64,000 nucleotides of DNA from positions 591,691,793 to 591,755,792 of the forward strand of contig NC_053390.1 of the NCBI RefSeq assembly GCF_905171765.1. The letters are read 5' to 3'. The notes below the pieces were generated by a model. That model was not told the origin of the DNA. It saw only the letters and a list, made by a program, of their open reading frames with translations, and did not search any database. This DNA comes from Bufo bufo (taxonomy: Eukaryota > Chordata > Amphibia > Anura > Bufonidae). A program made the translations under genes and the position numbers. Positions 9,401-19,800 of the stretch are shown one piece after another; position 1 is the first letter of the stretch, and each line of letters begins with the position of its first letter.

Positions 9401-9965
9401 TTCACTGTGTTGAAGACCCATAACTGGGGCTCCACAGTTATTTAGCATATTGCTGTTTCCCAGGGAGCTTTGCACTTTGGATTGCTGTGTTGAGACTCTT
9501 AATTGAGGCTCCACAGTGTTTTCTGTAGCTGGTCTCCCTAAGGTCAGCTATTGTTTGGTTTGAGTAGTCTCCAAGGCATTGCTCCCGCTTAGCCATAATC
9601 CTATTCCACATTGATGAGGGGCAACACCCCGAAACAGCTGTCTGTGGATGGATAACTGGCTTAGGTCTTCCCTGTCACATCCTTAAAGCTTGTAAAAGAG
9701 TGGGATCTTGACATAGGGGTCACTTAATATGGTGGATTTGGTGATCATTGTAATGGGGACACCCCTTTGCTTGGTTTTCCTTCCTTTGAGGGATATCTGT
9801 CTTTCACTGTGTTGAAGACCCATAACTGGGGCTCCACAGTTATTTTGCATATTGCTGTTACCCAGGGAGCTTTGCACTTTGGATTGCTGTGTTGAGACTC
9901 TTAACTGAGGCTCCACAGTGTTTTCTGTAGCTGGTCTCCCTAAGGTCAGCTATTGTTTTGTTTGA
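9401..9965 (+). mobile_element. Hammerhead-bearing retrozyme-like insertion (about 1.4 tandem units)
   Basis: This 565-bp insertion interrupts the hAT-A transposase exactly, with GTACCCA on both sides (9394-9400 and 9966-9972), a clean 7-bp target duplication. It starts and ends with a direct repeat of about 163 bp (9401-9563 and 9803-9965) differing at only a few positions. The spacing gives a unit of about 402 bp. The non-repeated middle holds a hammerhead motif (9605-9648). No coding frame is visible. The layout (tandem unit slightly longer than one monomer, hammerhead, no protein) resembles retrozymes and non-autonomous Penelope-like terminal repeats. Mobilisation by a Penelope-like enzyme is inference. 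Confidence 0.7.
9605..9648 (+). ncRNA. Hammerhead ribozyme with palindromic stem III (degenerate core)
   Basis: Stem I pairs TCCACA (9605-9610) with TGTGGA (9643-9648). The core is TTGATGA (9611-9617), differing from CUGAUGA by C3 to U. Stem II is GGGG/CCCC with loop CAACA (9618-9630). GAAA is at 9631-9634. Stem III is the self-complementary ACAGCTGT (9634-9641) with no loop, followed by the cleavage-site C at 9642 in a GUC triplet. A loopless palindromic stem III is expected to work as a dimeric hammerhead in multimeric RNA. The C3 change would disturb the C3-G8 pair, so this copy may be weak or dead. Confidence 0.7.
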
Positions 9966-10747
9966 GTACCCATAAGGTGGAACTCCACCTTGCACATGCT
10001 GGAGCGACTGAGCAAGCAGCAGCAGGCGATAGTGGAGTTGCAGTACGCATGGCTCACTCTGCGGAATAGCACCACCTTACCACCAACGAGTGGACTTCCA
10101 TGCAGGACATTGTTACTATCACACTTCTATGCCTCCTTGAATAAATTCTTCAGGCAATGATGGTTGAGGTGGTGGCACAGAGTAAGAGGAGGAGGAAAAG
10201 GAGTTAATTAACACAGTTATAAGGCCAGTCGTCCACAAGTGGCTCGGAGGGTGGGTTGCTGCAACAACAGCAGCCAGGTACACAACTGTTCAGAAAGGGC
10301 ACAGTTTTGGAGGATGAGGAGGATAATGAGGAAGAACTGCGTTCACAGCAGATTGGAAAGCAGCTCACATGCATCAATGGAGCTTGGCCAGGGGAATACA
10401 GAGGGCACAGACAATACACCTCCATTGCCTTGTTGTTGCCTCTGAGCAGCCTGGCACACATGAACGAGTACATGCTGCAGTGCCTGTGCAACAACTGCTG
10501 AGTTGCCCTGATTGCTGATTACTGGGTGGCCACCATGCTAGATCCCCACTACAATGACAATGTGTCTTCTTTACTTCCATCACTGGAGCATTATCGGAAT
10601 ATCCGTGAATACAAACGCACGCTGGTAGATGCACTACTGATGGCGTTCCCACCTGACAGCCGGGGCTCAGTGGAAGAATGGAAGAGAAGTAAGTCACCAA
10701 CGCAGCTGGGGCACTGCCACTACCTCAGAAGGGAAGGTTTGCATGGT

Positions 10748-10915
10748 GTGCCCTCAAAATAATTCAACACACAGCCATTAAGGTCTAAACCACTGGCAAC
10801 AAAAATAATAATGTAATGATATAGTATACCCCTAAATGAAAATGGCCAAATTGTGCCCAAAAAATATTAGCAAAAATGTGAGGGGTGTACTCACTTTTGT
10901 GAGATACTGTATATA
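10748..10915 (+). mobile_element. Tc1-like terminal fragment
   Basis: The stretch ends with GTGAGGGGTGTACTCACTTT and TGAGATACTGTA, the well-known outer end of a vertebrate Tc1-like family, preceded by degenerate Tc1 3' sequence. No transposase coding part is left. It directly follows the truncated hAT-A copy. Confidence 0.55.
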
Positions 10916-10917
10916 TA

Positions 10918-12428
10918 TCTCTTATATATATATAAATGAGTTTCTTCTCTGTCTAGAAGTCTCGATGTTCTTTATGCACGACCAAACGACTGGACCGATC
11001 TTCACCAAATTTGGCACACAGGTACATCAGATGTCCGGGAAGGTTTTAGACTGGGTCTCAGCTCTCCAGGACGTACCATTCCTGAGATATTCCCAAAAAA
11101 TTACCTGCATTAGCCAATAGAAGCCAGCAAGCCTTTCAATTAAATCTGAACTGCCATTTACATGGTCACATGTCTTATTAGCCAATAGAAGCTCACAGGT
11201 CCTACTCCAGTTTGCCATAAAAACTAATCACAGCTTTTAGCAGTTGACAGGTCGTTAAATATACAGTCATATGACATATGACGGCACAACTACACTGCTA
11301 CATGCATGGGTGGCAGGGGCCACTATTAAATGGACGGGCGCTGTGGAGTTCACTGGTAAAGGGGCGCGCACTGTGGAGGTCACTGTTAAAGGGGTAGGCA
11401 CTGCGGAGGTCACTATTAAAGGGGCGGGCACTGTGGAGGTCACTGTTAATGGGGCAGGTACTGTGGAGGTCACTGTTAAAGGGGCGGGCACTGTGAAGGC
11501 CACTGTTAAAATGGCGAGCAATGTGGAGGTCACTCTTAAAGGGGCGGGCACTGTGGAAGTCACTGTTAAAGGGGCGGGTACTGTGGAGGTCACTGTTAAA
11601 TGGGCGGCCATTATGAAGGTCACTGTATAAGGGGTGGTCAATGTTCAAGGGGCGGGCACTGTGAAGGTCACTGTTAAAGGGGTGGGCACTATGGAAGTCA
11701 CTGTTAAAGAGGCAAGCACTGTATAGATCACCAATAAAGGGGTGGCCACTATGAAGGTCTCTGTTAAAGGGGTGGACAATGTTAAAGGGGTGGGCACTGT
11801 GGAGGTCCCTGTTAAAGAGGCAGGTACTGTGGAGGTCACTGTTAAAGGTGCAGGCACTGTGTAGGTCACTGTTAAAAGGGGGGGCACTGTGGAGGTCACT
11901 GTTAAAGGGGTGGCACTATTAAAGGGACAGGCAATGTGGAGGTTACTGTTAAAGGGGAGAGCACTGTGGAAGTCAATGTTAAAGGGGCGGCCCCTGTGGA
12001 GGTCAATGTTAAAGAGTCGGATACTGTTGAGGTCACTGTTAAAGGGGTGTGCACTGTGGAAGTCACTGTTAAAGGGGCGGGCATTGTGAAGGTCACTGTT
12101 AAAGGGGCAGCGACTATGAAGGTCACTGCTAAAGCGGTGGTCAATGTTAATGGGGCAGGCACTGTGGAGGTCACTTATAAAGTGGCGGGCACTGTTAAAG
12201 GGGCAGGCAATGTGGAGGTCACTGTCAAAGGGGCGATCACTTAAAGGCGCAGGCACTGTGCAGGTCACTGTTAAAGATGCGGTCATTGTTAAAGGGGTGG
12301 GCACTGTGGAGGTCACTGTTAAAGGGGCAGGCACTGTGGAGGTCAATATTAAAGGGACGGCCACTGTGGAGGTCAATGTTAAAGGGGCGGCCACTGTAGA
12401 GGTCACTGTTATGGGGGATACTCTTCTG

Positions 12429-12432
<4 letters not shown>
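10918..12432 (+). mobile_element. Candidate non-autonomous Helitron-like element carrying a minisatellite
   Basis: The segment lies between two (TA)n tracts. It begins TCTCTTATATATA after an A and ends CTAA before a T, matching the Helitron rule (5' TC, 3' CTRR, insertion between A and T). The 5' part (10940-11270) is single-copy in the window, with no recognised protein. The rest is a 30-bp minisatellite. I do not see the usual 3' hairpin clearly, and there is no RepHel helicase, so the class is tentative. Confidence 0.4.
11290..12415 (+). repeat. 30-bp minisatellite, about 37 units
   Basis: The unit is close to GGCACTGTGGAGGTCACTGT followed by TAAAGGGGCG, repeated with substitutions and some shortened units. 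Because 30 is a multiple of three and the unit lacks stops in several frames, long decapeptide-repeat frames appear on both strands (for example TVEVTVKGAG on plus, STVPAPLTVT on minus). These frames are a by-product of the repeat, not evidence of a protein. Confidence 0.9.

Positions 12433-12463
<31 letters not shown>
12432..12463. repeat. (TA)n microsatellite
   Basis: About 16 uninterrupted TA units at the right edge of the Helitron-like element; this is probably its insertion target. Confidence 0.95.
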
Positions 12464-12465
<2 letters not shown>

Positions 12466-13090
12466 ATGTTCCCAGCAGTGGGTAGACTGCATTACATATA
12501 GACTTTAACTGTACATGAACTGGAAAAAGAGAGTGAGCCAAAAGTAAAAACAGAAGGGGAGGTTTTACATTTGTAACCCCTCACTTTTGCAATGTCCCTG
12601 TTTGATTACATCACAGACTGAAGTGATGAACCTAATGAATAATATCATTCATTTTACACAGCAACAAAATGCCACAGAAAATGGAATGTCCATTACTGTT
12701 TTGTCCCCCTTAACCACTGCTGATGTTTTATAGATGTTTTCTATATTTACTGTAAATGCAGACTGCTATGTTGATACCTGCTTTGAAAAATTCAGAATCT
12801 TGCAGTATAATTATAGTCATTTAGCATTTCAGGAATATTCCATAAGATGGTTAAAGGTATAGGGTAGAATAGATGCAACATTAGGCATGATGGAACTGGT
12901 ATAGTGCAGCTCTTTTCAGGGAAATTTTCCCATTATCATTTAGACACCTGATATAGATAACTTGTTTGTATGGGACAATAAGTGTAAAGGCCACTTAATG
13001 TTTCCATATGTCCCATGGATCTTGAATGAGGCAGTATACAAATTTGCTGTCATTGTTGTAGTGATAGTTAGGGGATGGGATAATGCCTTT
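12464..13090. other. AT-rich sequence, nothing recognised
   Basis: No coding frame, terminal repeat or known element end was recognised in this stretch. Confidence 0.5.
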
Positions 13091-13094
13091 AAAA

Positions 13095-13490
13095 ATGTTG
13101 TCTCACTTTAAAAAATGACATTTATCATGTAGAAAAAGTTAATAAAAGGCAATTACTAATGTATTATGATAGTCCATATTGTTGGGTTGATTGATTTTTC
13201 CATCTCATTATACACTGCTTGTTTCCAGGGGTTACAGCTCATTTGCAGTGGTGGCCATGCTTGCACACTATAGTAAAAAGTTCTGGCCTCTCCGATGGCC
13301 AGGATGGTGTGAGGTGCATACGCACCCTCGTATATGTGCTGCAGTGGTAGTCGTAACCCCTGAAAATGAGCAGTGTTATAATGCAATGGAAAAATGAATC
13401 AAAGGAGGCAATATGGTCAATCATAAAACATTAGTAAGTGCCTTTTACTAACTTTGTCTACATGATAAATGCCACTTGCTGAAGTGTGAC
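13095..13490. mobile_element. Palindromic MITE-like inverted repeat
   Basis: The two halves are reverse complements. The left arm contains TTTATCATGTAGAAAAAGTT (13120-13140), then TCCATATTG, TTTTTCCATCTCATTATA and CAGGGGTTAC. The right arm carries the complement of each in reverse order, ending near 13490. The centre is about 13290. The arms differ by scattered substitutions, so the element is old. No target duplication is clear. Confidence 0.65.
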
Positions 13491-13643
13491 ATTATGCTAG
13501 TGTTATAGATGTACAGAGCTCATTCTCAAGTGGTTTTGTCAAAATCCATGTGGAAAATGACAGAGAAACATTGACATTGTAATATCACATAAAGTTGTTC
13601 CAAATAAAGTCTGCGTTGCTACATCTTCAGAAAGACTGCTTAC

Positions 13644-13731
13644 CTGTATGGTAGAACTTTCCAGAAAATCCCAAGTTAAATGTAAAATTAGTAACTTGCG
13701 TCCGAAGTAACCGCTGTGTGTCAAGAAGAGC
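13644..13731 (-). other. Candidate protein-coding exon of an unidentified host gene
   Basis: On the minus strand, an 88-nt segment is bounded by a good acceptor (pyrimidine-rich tract ending TATTTTGCAG) and a near-perfect donor (CATACAG followed by GTAAGCAG). One frame reads LLDTQRLL then [15 protein letters not shown] with no stop. Its composition looks like an ordinary folded or secreted protein rather than transposon sequence. A second frame is also open. The surrounding 250 bases do not match any repeat I recognise. I cannot name the gene. A chance combination of splice-like signals is possible. Confidence 0.4.
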
Positions 13732-13934
13732 CTGCAAAATACAAAATTTAGGATACAAATCTCAGGACACAAATTAGACTTAATGGAACTGTTAGTATGC
13801 CAGATGCAACTCCATAATCATAATCACAACAGAGACTCTTTCTGTTTTCAGGAAGTCTGCAGAAGACTTGGAAACTAACACAAAACTAGGACATACCACT
13901 TCAGACATGTTTCCTTCTACTCGGGAAAAAATAA

Positions 13935-14260
13935 GTGTTAATAGTTTATTTTATTAATTAACAAAATGCTAATTGAATGAACAACAGAAATATAAATTAA
14001 ATCAATATTTAGTGTGACCACCCTTTATCTTTAAAAAAAAACATCCATTCTTCTAGGTACACTTGCAAATTGTTTTTTAAGGACCTCAATGGGGAGGTTG
14101 TTTCAAACATCTTGGAGAACTAACCATAAATCTACTGTGAATGTAGGCTTGCTCAAATCCTTCTCTCTCTCTTCATGTAATCCCATACAAACATAATAAT
14201 GCTGAGATTAGGGCTCAGTGGGGGCAATATCATCACTTACAGGACTCCTTGTTCCTTTGC
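13935..14260 (-). pseudogene. Tc1-like transposase C-terminal fragment
   Basis: Read on the minus strand, the fragment encodes the end of a Tc1-family DDE transposase. It starts near EQGVL, passes the degenerate PLSPNLSIIMFVWDYMKR (standing for the SPDLNxIExVWDYMKR catalytic region, where the third acidic residue is lost), and ends VLQDVxNNLPIEV and SVPRRMD. The 3' non-coding part runs to about 13935. Several stops are present. Confidence 0.75.
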
Positions 14261-14269
14261 ACACTGAAT

Positions 14270-14714
14270 ATAGTTTTTAAAGAGCATCTGTTAGCAAGAT
14301 CAACCCTATTAAACCACACATATTGCCTTATAGGGTTAATCATGGTAACTAAAATCTTACATTTCTTTTGTCTCTAGGGTTAATATTTGCAAATTTATTG
14401 TTCTTTTATAGTTATGCAAATTACCTATTTGGATAAACAAGGGACTATCCGCAGCACTGGAAACACTACTAGTGCAATGCCCCTGTGCTCTGTATACTCC
14501 AACCTCTCCTTTGATCAACAGGGGTAGACATCTTGTCTAGCCCTGTGTTCTCACACGAGTACTGAGTAAGCTCAGTAATCTCCTGAAGTAGCGCTCATCA
14601 GATCCACTGAGCAGGCGCCAAGTGACCAAGCCGACTCGGTGTTGGTGCAAGGACATAGGGCTAGATAAGCTGTCTAGTCCTGTCAATCAAAGGGGAGAAA
14701 GGAGTACATAGAGT
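14270..14714. mobile_element. MITE with TTTAAAGAGCATCTG-type end, right side cut by LTR
   Basis: The left edge TTTTTAAAGAGCATCTGTTA (14274-14293) resembles T2-like frog MITE termini with an embedded TTAAAG. The body has no coding frame. The other terminus is missing because an LTR begins at 14715. Confidence 0.4.
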
Positions 14715-15257
14715 TGTCACGGTCCCTCAGGTGACTGATGTCAGGAAATCAAGGAGATTGGCTGAGCGTGGAGGAATCTAACAGCCTCCTTGATTTCTCT
14801 TGATTCAGTGTTGATAGGGTTAATGACCACTTCCCTTTTCTCAGCTGTTGCCCAGTGGTCATCACTTCTACCCTTTATAATCTCACCCCACCCTTCTGAC
14901 TATGCGGTTGATAGCTTCATTTGGGTTTGGCTGAGCTGGTGTGAGATCCTCTCTGGTGTTCCTGTTCTTCCGTCTCTACAGAAGTTAAGTGTCACGTTTG
15001 TTTGTATTTGTTATATTCCCTGTTGTTGTATCTGGGCCAGAGACAGAGACTTCCATTCGTCCATCTGGGGAGGTATGGGTTGTCTCTGGTCCTATACTTA
15101 TTCCAGGGCCTTATAGGTAAATCAGGGTCTAGGTATACTGCTTATGAATATTCCTACCTTCAAGGTCTATTCATATTGATAAGTAGTCAGGGCCCGGATT
15201 AGGGTTGTCTAGGAGGTGACCGGTTTCTTCCATAGTTTCCAGGCCATAGTTTTTCTC
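14715..15257 (+). mobile_element. LTR fragment related to the solo LTR at 62827-63378
   Basis: Starts TGTCACGGTCCC and shares with the right-hand solo LTR the stretches TCAGGGCCCGGATTAGG, AGGAGGTGACC and TAGTTTCCAGGCC near its end. The final part ending in CATGACA is absent, replaced by LINE sequence. No internal retroviral-type gene is attached. Confidence 0.55.
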
Positions 15258-15259
15258 CC

Positions 15260-16250
15260 ATAGCTAATTTCTCGAACCACAAAGCGGGTGAAGTGGTGGT
15301 GTATGTGTTGGCTAATAGTTTGCAGCTGCGTGTTAATTCTATCGTAGCTAGAAAGTTTACTTCCCCAGCAGCTCGGGTACATATATGGGGTAACCTACCC
15401 TGTTCTCTGTAAAGTTATATTATTGTTGAAGTTGGTATGTGGCTTAAGCGTTTCCAAAATTGCGGGATTTTTTTTTTGGTATTTGCGTTAGGTATGGGAT
15501 GAGATCAGCAGTCAGAAGTTTTGGCGGGACAGAGAATAGGGGCATTTTGGCGTGTATAGAGCGCGTGGTCAAGAAGACTCCTTTAGTGAGACCCCCTGAT
15601 GCGTGCGACTGATGGCCTAAGCCCCATAGCCCTGCTAATTGGTTATCTGTTAATAATGCTAGTTCTATGTCTGCTCCTAAAGGTCTGTATCTAGGAATAC
15701 AGAGTGGCAACCACCTTTTGAGTTGAATGGCTCTATAGTAGGTATGTATGTCCAGTAGCCCGAATCCACCATCCCCACGACTCAGCATTAATCTGTTGTA
15801 TGCTAGTCTCAGTTTTTTACCCTTCCAAAGGAAGGTGGAAAATATATGCCCGATTTGCTTGAAGAAAGTTTGTGGGAGGTGTATCCGCACCATCTGTAGA
15901 AGGTATGTTATCTTAGGGACAATGTAGGTCTGCAGTAGATTCTTTCTTCCCAACTAGGACACCCATGGGATAATAAGGGATTGTAGCGGTCTTAATTTTC
16001 TTTATTAGTAGGAGGTAATTAGAACTGTAAAGCTTTTCTGGGTTACTTGTTAACGCAATACCCAAGTATGGGAGTGAGTTTTGATTCCATTTGAAGGGAA
16101 ATGAAGTTTCCAGCCACCCAGCCAATCCCTCAGTTAAGGAGAAACCCATAGCCTCGGATTTGGTGTAATTAACCTAAAATTTAGACAATTCACCAAATAC
16201 CTCAAAGGTACTTAGGATTTGTGGAAATGCTTGCTTCGGGTTCGTGATCA
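15260..16250 (-). pseudogene. Tx1/L1-type LINE reverse transcriptase fragment
   Basis: On the minus strand, from about 16250 down, come FGELSKF-stop-VNYTKSEAM, then KWNQNSLPYLGIALT, then after a frameshift WKGKKLRLAYNRLMLSRGDGGFG and YYRAIQLKRW. These are the conserved blocks downstream of the RT active site in L1/Tx1-like LINEs (KINYxKSE, LPYLGI, the WxGKxxRL region, GGxGLxDI). The RT palm itself is missing. At least one stop and one frameshift break the frame. The 3' part (15260-15440) is low-similarity tail. Confidence 0.78.
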
Positions 16251-16254
16251 GCTA

Positions 16255-16944
16255 CTATTCTGATGCTGCAACCCGCCTGATTCCACACATCTGATGCCAA
16301 GTGCTCCTTCTTATACCCACCATCATCAGCGGTTACTGTTAGTGCCACCCACCTCCCCACTCTTTCACCGGGTCACTCTGTGTTCTCCTGATGCTGCTGC
16401 CACTTTCACACTATGTCACCTTGCCACTCTGTGGTCTACTGATGATGCTGATGCCACCTCCACACTATGTCACCTTGCCACCCTGTGGTCTCCTGATGCT
16501 GCTACTACCTCAACACTATGTCACAACATTATGTCACCTTGCCACTCTGTGGGCTCCTCATGCTGCTGCTGCCATCTCCGCGCTCTGTCATTGTGCCACT
16601 CTGTCGTGTCCTGATGCTGCTGCTACCTCCACACTATGTTACCTTGCCACTATGTGGTCTGCGCCCCGTAACTGCCCAAATAAGTAAAATGTGCAGTGAT
16701 TCTAAGAGTGACGCCTGGAATCTGAGTGTCATACTGACTCACAGTATTGTTTCACTACCACAGCAGACTCACTATGCGTGTTGCTGTAAGGCACAGTGTT
16801 CTACATCTCTATACAGGCTTTCTGCAGCCAGTATATAGCAGCTTTTTAATGCGATTCATCACAAATTAATTTGGATCAAATTGAATATTTTCTGAAAATT
16901 CAGCGAACCAACCGAATAAAATTTTTGAGAAATTCGCTCATCTC
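16255..16944 (+). mobile_element. hAT-B 3' end fragment with terminal inverted repeat at 16944
   Basis: This is the reverse complement of the region 53600-54830, down to GATGCCAAGTGCTCCTTCTT and ACTCACAGTATTGTTTCACT. It ends with GAAATTCGCTCATCTCTA (16927-16944), the outward-facing hAT terminus. It has no coding part. Confidence 0.65.
16385..16665 (+). repeat. Minisatellite inside hAT-B 3' region (roughly 50-60-bp units)
   Basis: Repeated units contain CCTGATGCTGCTGCCAC, ACACTATGTCACCTTGCCAC and CTGTGGTCTC with length variation. The same array appears reversed at 54450-54780. Confidence 0.75.
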
Positions 16945-16959
16945 TAAGCGTAACACCAC

Positions 16960-18290
16960 TATACTCTAGATAGGTGGTATCCTGGAAGACCATTCAGAAC
17001 TGTGCCTACAGTGGAGTCTGAGGACAAGGTGGTGGATGAGGAGGCAGAGGAGGACATTAGCGCTGGAATCACAGCATGAGAATGCGGAGGAGACATTGCC
17101 ATCACCTGGCCAAGTTTCTGATGAGCCTGGGCAGAAACCACATTTACCCAGTGGGCCATAAAGGACATACTCTATATTGTCCTTGACCATAGTTACAGCT
17201 CCACACGTCGGCACTGCGATGAACTGTTCCAGACACCCACAGGCTCAAGTATTGGCCCACCTTCTGCTGTATGTATCTATGCAGGGCTGGTAGAGCGTTT
17301 TTAGAGTAGTAGTTATGGCTTGAAACTCCCCTTCTTGGCTCGTCACAAGCCATCAGTTCTATGAAATGTGCAGTGTCAACCACATGGAAAGGGAGGGACT
17401 ATAAGGCCAGCAACTTGGCCAGGGGCGCATTCAGCTTCTTCTGAGCCATTGGATGAGTGAATTTATACTATTGTTTTTTTGCAATTGCCTTGGTAATCGA
17501 TTGCTGGCGAAATGTGTGACAACTAAGGAGGAGCATCAGGACTAGTAGACGTTGGGAAAGAAACACTGCTCCCTTTTGCTGAGGTTGTGGAGCCTTGACT
17601 GCTGGAGAAAGGATGCAAGCTGCTGGGAGATGTGTAAGGCTATACCACTAAGATAGAGCCACTGTTTTCCCTAGCCGCTCCATGTGTTGATGCATGGTCG
17701 TAGTGCCAACATTGGCACCCTGGCCACCCTTCATCTGCTGCCCACAGATCCTTCATATGACCACAATGATCAAGCAACTTGATGAAAAATTCCCACACCT
17801 GCGAGTAAGGCATTTTACTCCCACCACTCAGTCGCTGCCTCTATGAAGCCGTGCACTTCAAGTTGTTACCGGAAAGGTAGGCTACTGAGTAGCACGCGGC
17901 CTATCCCGAGAACATTTGACTCCAGATATCACACTACTGACATCCTGCTGGCTCACGGCTACATTGCACGCTGCTAGCTCAGCAGCACAGAGCTTGTTCC
18001 TGGGCCATGCCAACTAAGTGTGGTGTCAGAGGAACCCAACGACTCCTGACTATGGGTGTCTGATGTTAGTTAAGATGATGTTGAAGACCAAGTCAACCAT
18101 TCCAGGGCAGCGGGATTTGTCATATAAACATGACTGCTGGGTGACAGTGGCAGCTCTGGCCTGTTGCTTCGGCTGCTGCTACCACACCTGCCGACTCCAG
18201 CAATTTTTTTTACTACTGCTCATTCCTTTTGGAGGGCCCTGGCAACTGTCTGTTGGAAAAACTGTAATGTAACACTAGCTGCATATGTAA
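16960..18290 (-). pseudogene. hAT-B transposase remnant
   Basis: Minus-strand frames (17383-17144, 17214-16959) match the hAT-B transposase at 60690-62046. MACDEPRRGV, YYSKNALPALHRYIQQKVGQYL and DVWSCNYGQGQYRV correspond to MACAEPRWRVLGRHFFAKKAVPALHMYVEQKVG there. Further upstream (17400-18290) only decayed N-terminal sequence is visible. Many frameshifts. The copy ends abruptly at about 16960, next to the hAT-B end that points the opposite way. Confidence 0.65.
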
Positions 18291-19028
18291 AATAAGTTAT
18301 TCAATGTCAATATGGAGATTCCAATAACAGTAGAACAAGATACCTCATTCACCACAATTTGAGAATCAAAGCCTAATTAGATTGCTTATCCATTAAACAA
18401 GGTTAAAATCCCAATAACAGTAAAATTAGAAAGCTTATTCGCCCCAATTTGAGAATCAGCACCTAATAGAATTGCTATCTGTTAAACAAGGAGGACACTG
18501 TTCAATTAGATAGCTTTTTGCTCTACACAGGGATTGATGCAAACTCTACTGTCTCCTATGGATCCCTTCAGCTTACAGTTCCTGCACTGTACCAGCAGTC
18601 TCCCTATGCTTTATCTACAAAGTGTTAATACTCCCCCTATGAGCTCCCTACACTGTCCCTGCACTGTCTCTGCATTCTCTCTATCAAATATTCCACAATT
18701 AAAAGCTTTCAGCAACACTGTCCCTACCGATTCTCATGTCTCTGTCTATGCTCAGCTCACAGTGAAATGGCGGAGAACACTCAGGATGAGGCTTTTAAAG
18801 GGCTGTGACATCACAGGGGCTGGCTAGCTGCTGATTGGCTGTCTACATGGCAAATGTGGGTTATCTTGCATTCCCTGGCTTCTTCCTTTCACTTTGTAAC
18901 ATGTTAAGCCGCCATTTTAGGGAGAAGAATTATTCATTCAAGCGTGAGGAAACTCGGATTTATTGTAAACCAAATTTTTCCTAAACTTCAGATCAAATTC
19001 CACTTCAAATGCTTCGATTCTCTCAACA
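18290..19028. mobile_element. hAT-type 5' non-coding end with terminal repeat
   Basis: AT-rich subterminal sequence with two imperfect repeats (CCAATAACAGTA and CACCACAATTTGAGAATCA, near 18330 and 18410). It leads to an outward-facing terminus ending GATTCTCTCAACACTAG (19012-19028). No protein-coding frame. Confidence 0.45.
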
Positions 19029-19800
19029 CTAGTATCAATATTCCCGATCTGATCACAATAGAAGGAGATCTGAAATTAGCTTTTTTTTTTTTTTTTTGAG
19101 GCTTGGACTGTGTTTAGCCTCTGCTCTTTATTACTGCTGCAGTCACCTTCCTCCTCCTTTGATATCACCTCCTCCTCAGCACCCCGATCCAGTTCCCAGG
19201 TATTGTCACAAGTCATAGTCCTCACCGTCCCTGATAATTTTACCAGACAATGATATGTCATCATGAACATCCTTGCCCTTCATGATTTCCTGTTCTGTAT
19301 TTGTCCCAATTGCCATTGTCACCACTGCTACCTGTTCCCCTACTGCCACCACCATGGCTACAAGTACCACTACAATTACTACCACCAATACAGCTATGCA
19401 TTTGAGTCTTCAGGTCCCCAGTATCTGTCTGAACATTCTATTCATGGCAGTCCAAAAACTGACTGTTGTCACACAACATGAAGACTATCTTGAGTATCTT
19501 CCATAGTGATGCCTCTTTGTAGGAAAAAAGAAGGCATCCCACTAGAACTGGGCAGTGAAGACAGAGATGATATAAATGAGAGGCATCTCTTGGTTCACAT
19601 AGGTGCAACAGCATCGTCTACCCTCTTTAGAGGTTGGTGCATGATCCCCAGGTAATCCCTCCTGCCGGAAGCAAGGGAGAACTGTGGCCTGCTGCGACTA
19701 CTTCTGGCCAGATGGATGGTGACAACTGTGCTGCTACTGCTGTTTACACTACTACAGCTACCCACATTCTCACTCCCAGATGACAATGCATCTTTTTTTA
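19029..19800. other. Probable hAT-derived sequence, no domain recognised
   Basis: Short serine-rich minus-strand frames (for example 19786-19595 with SSGSENVGSCSSVNSSSS) resemble the low-complexity N-terminal regions of hAT transposases nearby, but no catalytic or zinc-finger motif is visible. A T17 run lies at 19081-19097. Confidence 0.35.

Larger units (their letters stand above)
8810..10745 (+). pseudogene. hAT-A transposase remnant, copy 1 (BED-type hAT), interrupted
   Basis: Plus-strand fragments match the hAT-A transposase at 32602-35075 segment by segment. Around 8822-8900 is the first catalytic region, reading TTNTW instead of TTDTW, followed by a stop replacing Trp in TAHW. At 9148-9240 is VCDNGQN with the second aspartate intact, then HIPCLAHVLNLVVQRF. 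After a 565-bp insertion (9401-9965) the frame resumes with the region before the dimerisation domain. It ends with TMLDPHYNDNVSSLLPSLEHYRNIREYKRTLVD (10526-10640). The N-terminal zinc finger and the hATC dimerisation domain are missing, and many frames are broken. It cannot make an active enzyme. Confidence 0.85.

Noticed and set aside
11290..12415. CRISPR-like array
   Set aside because: Units are contiguous without unique spacers and the genome is eukaryotic; it is a minisatellite.
11267..12541. Long repetitive ORFs on both strands (up to 298 aa)
   Set aside because: By-product of a stop-free 30-bp minisatellite; no start context, domain or codon bias.
14715..15257. Complete LTR retrotransposon with Tx1/L1-like ORF as its pol
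   Set aside because: The downstream ORF is on the opposite strand and of LINE type; the LTR is only a fragment adjacent to it.
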